Positions 53,752 through 61,847 of a stretch of DNA of 64,000 nt are shown here, piece after piece (the first letter of the stretch is position 1; each line of letters starts with the position of its first letter). The position numbers and the translations under genes are program-made. Where the stretch lies: NCBI RefSeq assembly GCF_049994355.1, contig NZ_CP188257.1, positions 3,658,001 through 3,722,000 on the forward strand, written 5' to 3'. The notes beneath the pieces were generated by a model. It was not told the DNA's origin, searched no databases, and saw only the letters and a program-made list of their open reading frames with translations. The DNA is from Angustibacter sp049994355 (GTDB taxonomy: Bacteria > Actinomycetota > Actinomycetes > Actinomycetales > Angustibacteraceae).

Positions 53752-55701
53752 TCACACGCGGGCGTGCGTCGTGGGGTCGCCGTAGAAGAGCAGCTCGGCC
53801 TGCCCGGCCAGCAGCTGCTCCTCCGGGATCGTCCAGGTGTGGCTGGCCGGGTCGGGTCGGCGCACCGAGACGAAGTTGAACCGGTCCGCGCTGAAGACGG
53901 TGCCACCGCCGGCGTGCACCTTGTCGAGGAACGTCGTGTCGACCCGCCGAGGCAGATCCTCGAAGCGGAGCCGTGCCGCGGTCTCGCGGCGGGTCAGGAT
54001 CGTGCCGCCCTGCACGAGCTGGGTGTACCGGTGCTCGGCGTGCGGGAAGCGCAGGAGAGTCGCATTCGACCCCTCGAGATGGACCAGGTGGGCCCACTTG
54101 CCGACCACCTCGGCGTCCGTGAACGAGAACGCACGGACCAGGTCGCTCAGGTAGTGCTCGAGGTAGAGGTTGTCGTCGTCCATCTTGGCGACGAAGGTCC
54201 CGTCGGCCGCGTCCACTCCGAGGTTCATGCAGGCACCGAGGGTGAGGGCGGCGTCCGCCTCGAGCGCGACGTAGTCGCGCACCCCGTGCTCGTGCGCCAG
54301 CCGGGCGAGCTCGTCGTCCGCGGTCGCGAAACCGTGCTGCACCAGGACGAGCTGGACGTCCGGGTGCACCTGACGCCCGATGAACGACATGACGTTCTCG
54401 AGCTGCTGCGGGCGGTTGGTCGCCACCACGGCGCTGATCGGCGCGCGCGGCGTCGTCCGGGTCAGGCCCCCGGCGTCCTGCAGGCCGACGGCGCGCAGTA
54501 CGTCGTCGACCCGGTGGGTGTACAGGTGCTCGTCGAAGACGCGCCGGTGGGCGCGCAGCCCGACCCGGTCCCGCAGCTCGCGGTGCCGCACCAGCGCGGT
54601 CATCTCCTGGCGCGCCTGGTCGGCGTCCTGCACCACCCGGATCGTGTCGCCGAAGAACGGCTGGACGGAGGCTGCGGGGGCGGACACCACGGCGGTCTGC
54701 GCCGCGGACAGCTCGAACAGCCGGCGCGAGCACATCGTCGGCGACCCGGTGACCGAGTTCACGTTGATGAACACCTTGTACGACGAGTAGGCGCCGACCA
54801 TCTGGTCGTAGTCGAGGCTGCCGACGACGAACGGCACGAGGTCCTTGGGGAACCGGTAGCGCGGGTCGTCGCTCTGCAGCCTGGAGTAGATGTGCAGCCC
54901 CAGCTCGCTGGCCGGACGCAGGAGGTAGTCCATCTGCTCGCGCCGCTCGGCGTGTTTCTCGGCGAAGTACGTACCGGCGAAAGCCAGCTCGCGCACCCGG
55001 CCGGCGCCGCGCTCCACCGGGTTGTGGATCCGCGGCTGCGCGGCGAAGGCCAGCAGCGCGACCCGCTCGTGCCCCAGGTCCCGGTGGTAGTCCGGGATCC
55101 GCTCGGCGTCCACCGTGAAGACCTGGTCGAACAGCTTCGCGGTCTCGATGAACACGTCGTAGTTCGGCGGGTCCTCCTTGTTCCAGAAGACCGTGGGGAT
55201 GCCGTTGGTCTGGCACCAGGAGACCAGCGCGCGCAGCTCCTCGCTGGGCCGGCCGTCTCGGGTCATGTGCAGCCGCCAGCGCCCGTCGTTGCCGTTCCAC
55301 GCCGACTCCACGAACAGCAGGTCGGGCCGACGCTGTGGCAGGACCTGGCGCCAGTCGTCCGGTCCGAACGTGAGCTGGTCCCACTCGTAGCGAAGGCACA
55401 GCTCGGAGAAGGTGTCCAGGATCGTCGCGACCACCAGGCCGGGACGGGCGACGGGACCGTCGGGCAGCTCGACCCGCGGGGGCTTGCCCAGCTCGCGCGG
55501 GTGCACCGTCCGCTCCGGCGGGTCCACCAGCGCCTTGGCGAGGTCGCGCGGCAGTGCCCGACGCCGGTTCGGCTGCCGGACCGCCGTGCGCACCACCCGG
55601 GCCGCGACGCCGAGCCGGGACTGGCGCGGGACGGCCAGCTGGGCCTCGAGCTCGGCGATCCGCTGGCGCAGCAGATCGTTCTCGAGGGAGCCCTCGCTCA
55701 C
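53752..55701 (-). CDS. Two-module glycosyltransferase with C-terminal GT2 domain (paralogue of 41769-43607)
   Basis: 649 residues from GTG 55701, overlapping the wecB stop by 4 nt. An N-terminal coiled-coil-like LENDLLRQRIAELEAQL is followed by a GT-B-like module (about 70-390) with VVATILDTFSELCLRYEWDQ, GIPTVFWNKEDPPNYDVF, ELAFAGTYFAEKHAERREQM and PTMCSRRLFELSAAQTAVVS. The C-terminal GT2 domain (about 395-649) has SAVVATNRPQQLENVMSF, ALTLGACMNLGVDAADGTFV, AKMDDDNLYLEHYL and FSADRFNFVSVRR. The N-terminal module resembles the CgeB-like/DUF3880 class. It is probably a bifunctional enzyme in the surface polysaccharide. Confidence 0.82.
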   Translation of the reverse strand: MSEGSLENDLLRQRIAELEAQLAVPRQSRLGVAARVVRTAVRQPNRRRALPRDLAKALVDPPERTVHPRELGKPPRVELPDGPVARPGLVVATILDTFSELCLRYEWDQLTFGPDDWRQVLPQRRPDLLFVESAWNGNDGRWRLHMTRDGRPSEELRALVSWCQTNGIPTVFWNKEDPPNYDVFIETAKLFDQVFTVDAERIPDYHRDLGHERVALLAFAAQPRIHNPVERGAGRVRELAFAGTYFAEKHAERREQMDYLLRPASELGLHIYSRLQSDDPRYRFPKDLVPFVVGSLDYDQMVGAYSSYKVFINVNSVTGSPTMCSRRLFELSAAQTAVVSAPAASVQPFFGDTIRVVQDADQARQEMTALVRHRELRDRVGLRAHRRVFDEHLYTHRVDDVLRAVGLQDAGGLTRTTPRAPISAVVATNRPQQLENVMSFIGRQVHPDVQLVLVQHGFATADDELARLAHEHGVRDYVALEADAALTLGACMNLGVDAADGTFVAKMDDDNLYLEHYLSDLVRAFSFTDAEVVGKWAHLVHLEGSNATLLRFPHAEHRYTQLVQGGTILTRRETAARLRFEDLPRRVDTTFLDKVHAGGGTVFSADRFNFVSVRRPDPASHTWTIPEEQLLAGQAELLFYGDPTTHARV

Positions 55702-56777
55702 CCGAGCTCCCGCGCGATGACCTCCGCGATCCGGGGGCCGGCCTTGCCGTCCCACAGCGGCGGCACCGGCCACGTCGAAGCCCGCCCGGCATCCAGCACA
55801 CCCTTCACGGCCACCGCCAGGCCCTCGCGGGTCACCAGCTGGTTGGTGCCGTGCGTGATGGTGACCGGGCGCTCGGTGTTGGGGCGCAGCGTCAGGCACG
55901 GCACTCCGAGGATCGTGGTCTCCTCCTGGACGCCGCCGGAGTCGGTGACCACGGCGTCCGCGCCGCGCACCAGGCCCATGAACTCCACGTAGCCGAGCGG
56001 GTCGACCACGTTGATCCCGGGGTGCTCGAACAGGCCGGCCGCCTCCAGGCTGGCGCGGCCGCGCGGGTGCAGCGGCAGCACGATCTGGACCTGGTCGGCG
56101 ACGGCGTGCAGTGCTGTGGTCAGGTTCGAGGCGTCCGCCGGGTCGTCGACGTTCGCCGGCCGGTGCAGGGTGGCCACCGCATAGCGGCCCTCGAGGTCGT
56201 GCGCGGCCCGCGCAGCCGCTGCGTCGAACCGGTCGAGGTTGGCCAGCAAGGTGTCGATCATCGGGTTGCCGACGAGGTGGATCGCGTCCGGGTCGACGCC
56301 CTCGCGGGCCAGGTGGGCGATGGCGTCCGGGCTGGTCGCGAAGAGCAGCGATGCGAGCCGGTCGGTCACCATCCGGTTGATCTCCTCCGGCATGGTCAGG
56401 TCGAAGCTGCGCAGCCCGGCCTCGACGTGCGCCGAGCGCACACCGATCTTGGCGCCGACCAGGGCCGCGGCCACCGTGGAGTTGACGTCTCCGTAGACCA
56501 CGACCAGCTGCGGGCGCTCGGCCAGCATGAGGTCCTCGAGGCCGGTCATGATGGCCGCGGTCTGGCGGGCGTGCGAGCCCGATCCCACCCCGAGGTTGAT
56601 GTCCGGCTCCGGCAGGCCGAGCTGGTGGAAGAAGACGTCGGACATCTTCTCGTCGTAGTGCTGACCGGTGTGCACGAGCTGCTGCTGCACGCCGAGCGCA
56701 TCCAGCGCCCGGATCACGGGTGCGGCCTTGGGGAAGTTCGGGCGGGCACCGGTCACGTGCAGGACGTCGGCGGGCAT
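55698..56777 (-). CDS. wecB: UDP-N-acetylglucosamine 2-epimerase, non-hydrolysing
   Basis: 359 residues. Hallmarks are VTGARPNFPKAAPVIRALD, VHTGQHYDEKMSDVFFHQL, VVVYGDVNSTVAAALVGAK, SAHVEAGLRSFDLTMPEEIN and TDSGGVQEETTILGVPCLTL. It makes UDP-ManNAc from UDP-GlcNAc, usually for ManNAcA when an adjacent dehydrogenase is present. The dehydrogenase gene (58806-60065) is on the other strand, one gene away. GAAAGG precedes ATG 56777. It is the upstream gene of the - strand pair with the two-module glycosyltransferase. Confidence 0.95.
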   Translation of the reverse strand: MPADVLHVTGARPNFPKAAPVIRALDALGVQQQLVHTGQHYDEKMSDVFFHQLGLPEPDINLGVGSGSHARQTAAIMTGLEDLMLAERPQLVVVYGDVNSTVAAALVGAKIGVRSAHVEAGLRSFDLTMPEEINRMVTDRLASLLFATSPDAIAHLAREGVDPDAIHLVGNPMIDTLLANLDRFDAAAARAAHDLEGRYAVATLHRPANVDDPADASNLTTALHAVADQVQIVLPLHPRGRASLEAAGLFEHPGINVVDPLGYVEFMGLVRGADAVVTDSGGVQEETTILGVPCLTLRPNTERPVTITHGTNQLVTREGLAVAVKGVLDAGRASTWPVPPLWDGKAGPRIAEVIARELG

Positions 56778-56877
56778 GCGGGCCTTTCAGCGGGACTGGA
56801 ACGGTCGGGGAAGCAACAAACCTGGCGGCTATCATGACAGACGTCCCGTGCCCGCCCCGAACCTCGCGAGGAGCCTC
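56778..56877. promoter_or_regulatory. Divergent wecB/GT4 promoter region
   Basis: The 100-nt gap holds a + strand TATCAT (56830-56835) as a strong -10 candidate for the GT4-dehydrogenase-ABC operon, with a leader of about 37 nt and GAGGAG before GTG 56878. The wecB side has GAAAGG before its start, without a clear -10. Confidence 0.5.
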
Positions 56878-58809
56878 GTGTCACTGGCCGGACGCGCTGA
56901 GCAGCAGGTCCGACGGGGGCTTCGGATCGCGCACAACCTCCCGCTCGCGTCGTCCGTCGCGCTGCGGCACATCGGTTGGGACGCCGCGCACGCACAGCTC
57001 ATCGGCCTGCGCGCCCTGCCCGGCGGGGCCCGCCGCCGGGTCGCGTCGTCGGCTGCGCTGCCGCCGGTCACCACCGCGTTGGCAATGGCCGCGGACGGAC
57101 GCCGGGCGGACGCCGCCACCCTGCTCGAGTCGGTTGGTGCCGGCGCTGTCGGGCCCGGCGGCGTCCGGTCCGGCGGCGTCCGGTCCAGCGCCGTCCGGTC
57201 CAGCACCGCGCGGCTGCGTCGCGCAGTGGCCGCGGCGTGCGCGTTGGACGACGCGGAGCTGGCCGCGCGGCTGCTGAGCCGGCTGCCCGCGGACGACCCG
57301 GCGGCCGACCGCTTGGCGGCGCTGGTCGCCGCCCGCCGTGGCGACCTGCGGCTCGCGCAGGAGGCCGCCGAACGGGCCGGGCGTCCCGGACGCCGCCTAC
57401 GCCGTCGGGTCAGCGCCGAGCTGGCGGCCCTGCAGCCAGAGCCGCTGCCGCCAACCGCCACAGCGACCACAGCCACCACCTCAGCCACAGCCTCAGCCAC
57501 ATCCTCAGGCACAGCGCAGCCACTCGACGGCGAGCGGATCCTGCACCTGGTGACCAACGCGCTGCCGGAGGTGCAGGCGGGGTACACCGTGCGCACCCAG
57601 GACATCGCAGCCGCGCAGCGCCGGATCGGCCGGGACGCGCAGGTGGCGACCCGGCTCGGCTTCCCCGTCACGGCCGGGGCCGTCGCCGCCGCCGCCGAGG
57701 TCGAGGTGGACGGCGTCCCGTACCACCGGCTGCTGCCCGCGCGCCCGCTGCCGCGGCTGGACGACGCGCGCCTGCTCGCCGACGTCCGGGCCACCGACGC
57801 GCTGGTGCGCCGGCTGCGGCCGACCGTGCTGCACGCGCACAGTAAGCACGTCAACGCCCAGGTGGCCCTCGCGGTGGGGCGGGACCACGGGCTGCCCGTG
57901 GTCTACGAGGTCCGAGGCTTCCTGGAGGAGACCTGGCGCAGCCGCGGCGGCAGCGCCGACTCCGACTTGTACCGGCTCAGCCGCGACCTGGAGACCTGGT
58001 GCATGCAGCAGGCGGACGCCGTCGTGGCGCTCTCGCAGAGCATGCGCGACGACATCCTGGCCCGCGGACTGCCCGCCGAGCGGGTGCACGTCGTGCCGAA
58101 CGCGGTTCACGACGGCTACCTGGCCGAGCCGGGCTCGGGTCTGCAGGCCCGGGCCGAGCTCGGCATCCCGGCGGACGCCCTGGTGGTCGGGTCGATCAGC
58201 ACGCTGAACGACTACGAGGGGCTGGACCTGCTGGTCGACGCGACCGCTGAGCTGCGCGCTGCGGGGAGCCCGGCGCACCTGCTGGTGGTCGGCGACGGCC
58301 CGGCCCGGCACGCGCTGGTCGAGCGCGCCCGGGCCGCCGGCCTCGGCGAACACGCGACCTTCACCGGCAGGGTCCCCCGGGACGTCGCCCAGCGCGCCCA
58401 CCTCGCCCTGGACGTGTTCTGCGTGCCCCGCCGCGGCACGCCGGTCACCCGGCTGGTGCCACCGTTGAAGCCACTGGAGGCGATGGCCAGCGGCCGGCCC
58501 GTCGTCGCGAGCGACCTGCCACCGCTTCGCGAGACGGTCCAGGACGGCGTCACGGGCGTCCTCGTGCCCCCGGACGACGCCCGCGCGCTGGCGGCGGGGC
58601 TGAAAACGCTGCTGTACGATGTCCGGACCCGCCAGCGGATGGGCCAGACCGCCCGAACCTGGGTGCTCGACCACCGGACCTGGCATCAGGCCGCTCGGTG
58701 GTACGACACCTTGTACGAGCGTCTGCGAGCGCATCCGACCACCCCGCAGGACGCGACCGAGCACGCGCCTGCGCCGCCAGAACCTCACTCTCAAGGAGCC
58801 AATCGGTGA
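56878..58809 (+). CDS. GT4 glycosyltransferase with Ala-rich N-terminal extension
   Basis: 643 residues from GTG 56878, chosen because GAGGAG lies five nt upstream; GTG 56848 is the alternative. Residues 1-215 are Ala/Arg-rich helices interrupted by a GGVRS repeat and a Thr/Ala/Ser linker. The GT-B domain starts at ILHLVTNALPEVQAGYTVRT and has VVYEVRGFLEETWRSRGGSA, VVGSISTLNDYEGLDLLVDA and EAMASGRPVVASDLPPLRET. It is a layout paralogue of 39569-41800. The stop overlaps the nucleotide-sugar dehydrogenase start (GTGA), so it begins a six-component + strand operon that ends with the GT4 at 61844-62977. Confidence 0.83.
   Translation: MSLAGRAEQQVRRGLRIAHNLPLASSVALRHIGWDAAHAQLIGLRALPGGARRRVASSAALPPVTTALAMAADGRRADAATLLESVGAGAVGPGGVRSGGVRSSAVRSSTARLRRAVAAACALDDAELAARLLSRLPADDPAADRLAALVAARRGDLRLAQEAAERAGRPGRRLRRRVSAELAALQPEPLPPTATATTATTSATASATSSGTAQPLDGERILHLVTNALPEVQAGYTVRTQDIAAAQRRIGRDAQVATRLGFPVTAGAVAAAAEVEVDGVPYHRLLPARPLPRLDDARLLADVRATDALVRRLRPTVLHAHSKHVNAQVALAVGRDHGLPVVYEVRGFLEETWRSRGGSADSDLYRLSRDLETWCMQQADAVVALSQSMRDDILARGLPAERVHVVPNAVHDGYLAEPGSGLQARAELGIPADALVVGSISTLNDYEGLDLLVDATAELRAAGSPAHLLVVGDGPARHALVERARAAGLGEHATFTGRVPRDVAQRAHLALDVFCVPRRGTPVTRLVPPLKPLEAMASGRPVVASDLPPLRETVQDGVTGVLVPPDDARALAAGLKTLLYDVRTRQRMGQTARTWVLDHRTWHQAARWYDTLYERLRAHPTTPQDATEHAPAPPEPHSQGANR
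57157..57201 (+). repeat. 15-nt tandem repeat encoding GGVRS-type units
   Basis: GGCGGCGTCCGGTCC occurs at 57157-57171 and 57172-57186, with a diverged third copy at 57187-57201. It encodes GGVRS-GGVRS-SAVRS in the N-terminal extension. Confidence 0.85.
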
Positions 58810-60065
58810 ACGTCGATCTCGTGGTCATCGGGCTGGGCTACGTAGGCCTCCCGCTCGCCCAGGAGGCGGTCCGTTCCGGCGTGTCCGTCGTCGGGCTCGA
58901 CCTCAGCGATGCCGTTGTCGACGGTCTGAACCAGGGGCGCTCGCACGTGGACGACCTGGCCGACGCCGACGTCACCGAGATGCTCGGCAAGGGGTTCCGG
59001 GCGACCACCGACGAGGCCGTCCTGGCGGACGCCGCGGCTGTGGTGATCTGCGTGCCCACCCCGCTGTCCGAGGACAGCGGCCCCGACCTGCGCGCTGTGA
59101 CCTCCGCCACCAAGGCGGTCGGCCGGCACGTGCACGAGGGCATGCTCGTCATCCTGGAATCGACCACCTACCCCGGCACCACCGAGGAGGTCGTCAAGCC
59201 GCTGCTGGAGGAGTCCGGCCTGGTGGCCGGCGAGAGCTTCCACCTGGCGTTCTCTCCCGAGCGCATCGACCCGGGCAACCCGAAGTTCGGCATGCGCAAC
59301 ACCCCCAAGGTCGTCGGCGGGCTCACCCCCGAGTGCACCGAGGCCGCGGCAGCGCTCTACGGCCGGTTCGTGGACACCGTCGTGCGCGCCCGCGGCACCC
59401 GCGAGGCCGAGACGTCCAAGCTGCTCGAGAACACCTACCGGCACATCAACATCGCGCTGGTCAACGAGATGGCCCGGTTCTGCAACGAGCTCAACATCGA
59501 CCTCTGGGACGTCATCCGCTGCGCGTCGAGCAAGCCGTTCGGCTTCCAGGCGTTCTACCCCGGGCCGGGCGTCGGCGGTCACTGCATCCCGATCGACCCG
59601 AACTACCTGAGCCACAACGTCCGGGCGAAGCTCGGCTACCCCTTCCGCTTCGTCGAGCTCGCACAGGAGATCAACGCGACGATGCCGGCGTACGTCACGC
59701 ACCGCGCGCAGAACATCCTCAACGAGGCGCAGCTCGCCATGAACGGTGCCAACGTGCTGCTGCTCGGCGTCACCTACAAGCCGGACATCGCCGACCAGCG
59801 CGAGTCCCCCGCCGTCCCGGTCGCCCGACAGCTGCAGGCGCTGGGCGCCCAGCTGAGCTACCACGACCCGCACGTCACCGAGTGGCAGGTCACCGGCCTG
59901 GACGCCAAACGCGTCGACGACCTGGACGCGGCCGTCGCCGAGGCCGATCTCGTCGTACTGCTGCAGAACCACTCCAGCTACGACGTCGACGCGCTCGCCA
60001 ACGGGTCACGCCGGTTCTTCGACACCCGGGGTGTGTCCACGAACGGGAACGCCGTCCGACTGTGA
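58806..60065 (+). CDS. UDP-N-acetylmannosamine/glucosamine-type nucleotide sugar dehydrogenase, WecC-like
   Basis: 419 residues from GTG 58806, with AAGGAG upstream. The NAD-binding IGLGYVGLPLA is at about 8-18. VPTPLSEDSGPDLRAVTSAT, the ESTTYPGTTEEVV loop and the catalytic Cys about 260 in GVGGHCIPIDPNYLS follow. These are UDP-GlcNAc/ManNAc 6-dehydrogenase features, unlike UDP-glucose dehydrogenase. With WecB nearby, UDP-ManNAc is the likely substrate, giving UDP-ManNAcA. It overlaps the GT4 stop and the ABC permease start, so the genes form one operon. Confidence 0.85.
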   Translation: MNVDLVVIGLGYVGLPLAQEAVRSGVSVVGLDLSDAVVDGLNQGRSHVDDLADADVTEMLGKGFRATTDEAVLADAAAVVICVPTPLSEDSGPDLRAVTSATKAVGRHVHEGMLVILESTTYPGTTEEVVKPLLEESGLVAGESFHLAFSPERIDPGNPKFGMRNTPKVVGGLTPECTEAAAALYGRFVDTVVRARGTREAETSKLLENTYRHINIALVNEMARFCNELNIDLWDVIRCASSKPFGFQAFYPGPGVGGHCIPIDPNYLSHNVRAKLGYPFRFVELAQEINATMPAYVTHRAQNILNEAQLAMNGANVLLLGVTYKPDIADQRESPAVPVARQLQALGAQLSYHDPHVTEWQVTGLDAKRVDDLDAAVAEADLVVLLQNHSSYDVDALANGSRRFFDTRGVSTNGNAVRL

Positions 60066-60946
60066 GTACCGGCACGACCACCGAGGCTCCCCCGACGGGG
60101 AAGGATGCCGCCGAGCTGGCGGCGCGGTACGGCCTGTCCCCGATGGGGATCCGGCCGGGCCTCATCGAGTACATCGGCCAGCTCTGGTCCCGTCGGTACT
60201 TCGTCAGCACCCTGGCGACCTCGCGCGCGTACGCGCGCCACGAGGGCAACTACCTGGGTCAGCTGTGGTCGGTCCTGACGCCGATGCTGAACGCGGCGGT
60301 CTATTACTTCATCTTCGGCGTCCTGCTCGGCACCAGCCGCGGGGTGGACAACTTCCCGGCGTTCCTGGTGATCGGGGTGTTCCTGTTCCGGTTCACCACG
60401 AGCTCCATCATCAGCGGTTCGCGAAGTCTGTTGTCCAACACCAGCCTGCTGCGGTCCCTGCACTTCCCGCGGGCCGTGCTGCCGGCCGCCAACGTGATGG
60501 CCGAGCTGGCCCACCTGGGGCCGGCGATCCTGGTCATGGTCGGCATCACCGTGATCACTGGCGAGCAGCCGAAGTGGACGTGGCTGCTGCTGCCCTTCGT
60601 GATCGCGATGCAGTGGCTGTTCAACACGGGCATGGCGTTCATGGTCGCCCGGGCCACCGTGCGCATCCCCGACCTGACGAACCTGCTGCCCTTCACGCTG
60701 CGGCTGCTGATGTACGTCTCCGGCGTGTTCTTCAGCGTCGACCACTACGTCGGAGACACCCCGCTGGGCCACCTGATGACCTACCAGCCGGTGGCCGTGT
60801 ACCTCTCGTTGGCGCGGGGCTGCCTGCTCGACCAGTTCACTCCCGAGCCGGTGATGTGGGCCTTCGGGTTCGGCTGGGCCGTGCTGTTCCTGGTCGGCGG
60901 CTTCGTGCTCTTCTGGCGCGGCGAGGAGACCTACGGCCGTGACTGA
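60062..60946 (+). CDS. ABC-2 type polysaccharide export permease
   Basis: 294 residues from GTG 60062 (GTGA overlap). A cytoplasmic N-terminus contains GIRPGLIEYIGQLWSRRYFV. Six transmembrane helices follow, with the ABC-2/Wzm/TagG signature YLGQLWSVLTPMLNAAVYYF and SLLRSLHFPRAVLPAANVMA. It is the membrane half of an exporter for a lipid-linked polysaccharide or teichoic-acid-like polymer. Its ATPase overlaps by 8 nt. Together with WecC-like it forms the core of the + strand operon. Confidence 0.9.
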   Translation: MSTGTTTEAPPTGKDAAELAARYGLSPMGIRPGLIEYIGQLWSRRYFVSTLATSRAYARHEGNYLGQLWSVLTPMLNAAVYYFIFGVLLGTSRGVDNFPAFLVIGVFLFRFTTSSIISGSRSLLSNTSLLRSLHFPRAVLPAANVMAELAHLGPAILVMVGITVITGEQPKWTWLLLPFVIAMQWLFNTGMAFMVARATVRIPDLTNLLPFTLRLLMYVSGVFFSVDHYVGDTPLGHLMTYQPVAVYLSLARGCLLDQFTPEPVMWAFGFGWAVLFLVGGFVLFWRGEETYGRD

Positions 60947-61847
60947 GCACATGGACGAAGAGGTCGACTTCGAGGCCGACACCCCGCATCTGGTGGTGCG
61001 CAAGCCGACCCACCTCGGCGACCCCTCGCTGATCGTCGACAACCTGCACGTGACGTACCGGGTGCTGGGTGGCAAGCGGGTCGGGCCGCCGCCGACCCGG
61101 CTGCAGCGGCTGATGAACCGGTCCACCGGCCACGTGGGCTCGGTGGTCGAGATCAAGGCCGTGCAAGGCGTCTCGTTCATGGCGCGGCACGGTGAGGCGA
61201 TCGGCATCGTGGGCCGCAATGGCTCCGGCAAGAGCACTCTGCTGCGGGCCGTCGCAGGGCTGATCCCGCCGACCCGGGGCGCGGTCTACGTCAGTGGCGA
61301 ACCGTCCCTGCTGGGCGTCAACGCGGCGCTGATGAGCGACCTGACCGGCGAGAAGAACATCATGATCGGCGGTCTCGCGCTGGGCCTGTCCCCCGCCCAG
61401 ATCCGCGAGCGGTTCGACGACATCGTCGAGTTCGCCGACATCGGGGACTTCGTGTACCTGCCGATGAAGGCGTACTCCTCCGGCATGCAGGCCCGGCTGC
61501 GCTTCGCCATCTCGACGGCCGCGGTGCCCGACGTGCTGATGATCGACGAGGCCCTGGCCACGGGCGACGCGGAGTTCCGTGCGCGCAGCGCCGAGCGGGT
61601 CGCGCAGATCGTCGAGAACGCGGGCACGATCTTCCTGGTCAGCCACTCGCTCGCCTCGATCCGCAGCATGTGCACCCGCGCATTGTGGATCGACAAGGGC
61701 ATCCTGAAGATGGACGGGCCGGTCGACGACGTCTGCGACGCGTACTCGGCTTCGAGCCAGCCGAAGGGCAAGTCGGCCAAGTCCTCACCGGTCGGGGCGG
61801 CGAGCGCCACCGGCGAGAACCCCACGGTGGCTCCGGCCAGCCGGTGA
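60939..61847 (+). CDS. ABC transporter ATP-binding protein for polysaccharide export
   Basis: 302 residues from GTG 60939; ATG 60951 is an alternative. Walker A is GRNGSGKST (92-100), the ABC signature YSSGMQARL is at about 179-187, Walker B is VLMIDEALA at about 200-208 and the H-loop VSHS is at about 234. The N-terminal ~30 residues are acidic. The C-terminal ~25 residues are a Ser/Ala/Lys-rich tail and not a Wzt carbohydrate-binding domain, so substrate recognition probably does not involve the sugar chain end. This resembles TagH and short Wzt proteins. Confidence 0.92.
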   Translation: MTEHMDEEVDFEADTPHLVVRKPTHLGDPSLIVDNLHVTYRVLGGKRVGPPPTRLQRLMNRSTGHVGSVVEIKAVQGVSFMARHGEAIGIVGRNGSGKSTLLRAVAGLIPPTRGAVYVSGEPSLLGVNAALMSDLTGEKNIMIGGLALGLSPAQIRERFDDIVEFADIGDFVYLPMKAYSSGMQARLRFAISTAAVPDVLMIDEALATGDAEFRARSAERVAQIVENAGTIFLVSHSLASIRSMCTRALWIDKGILKMDGPVDDVCDAYSASSQPKGKSAKSSPVGAASATGENPTVAPASR

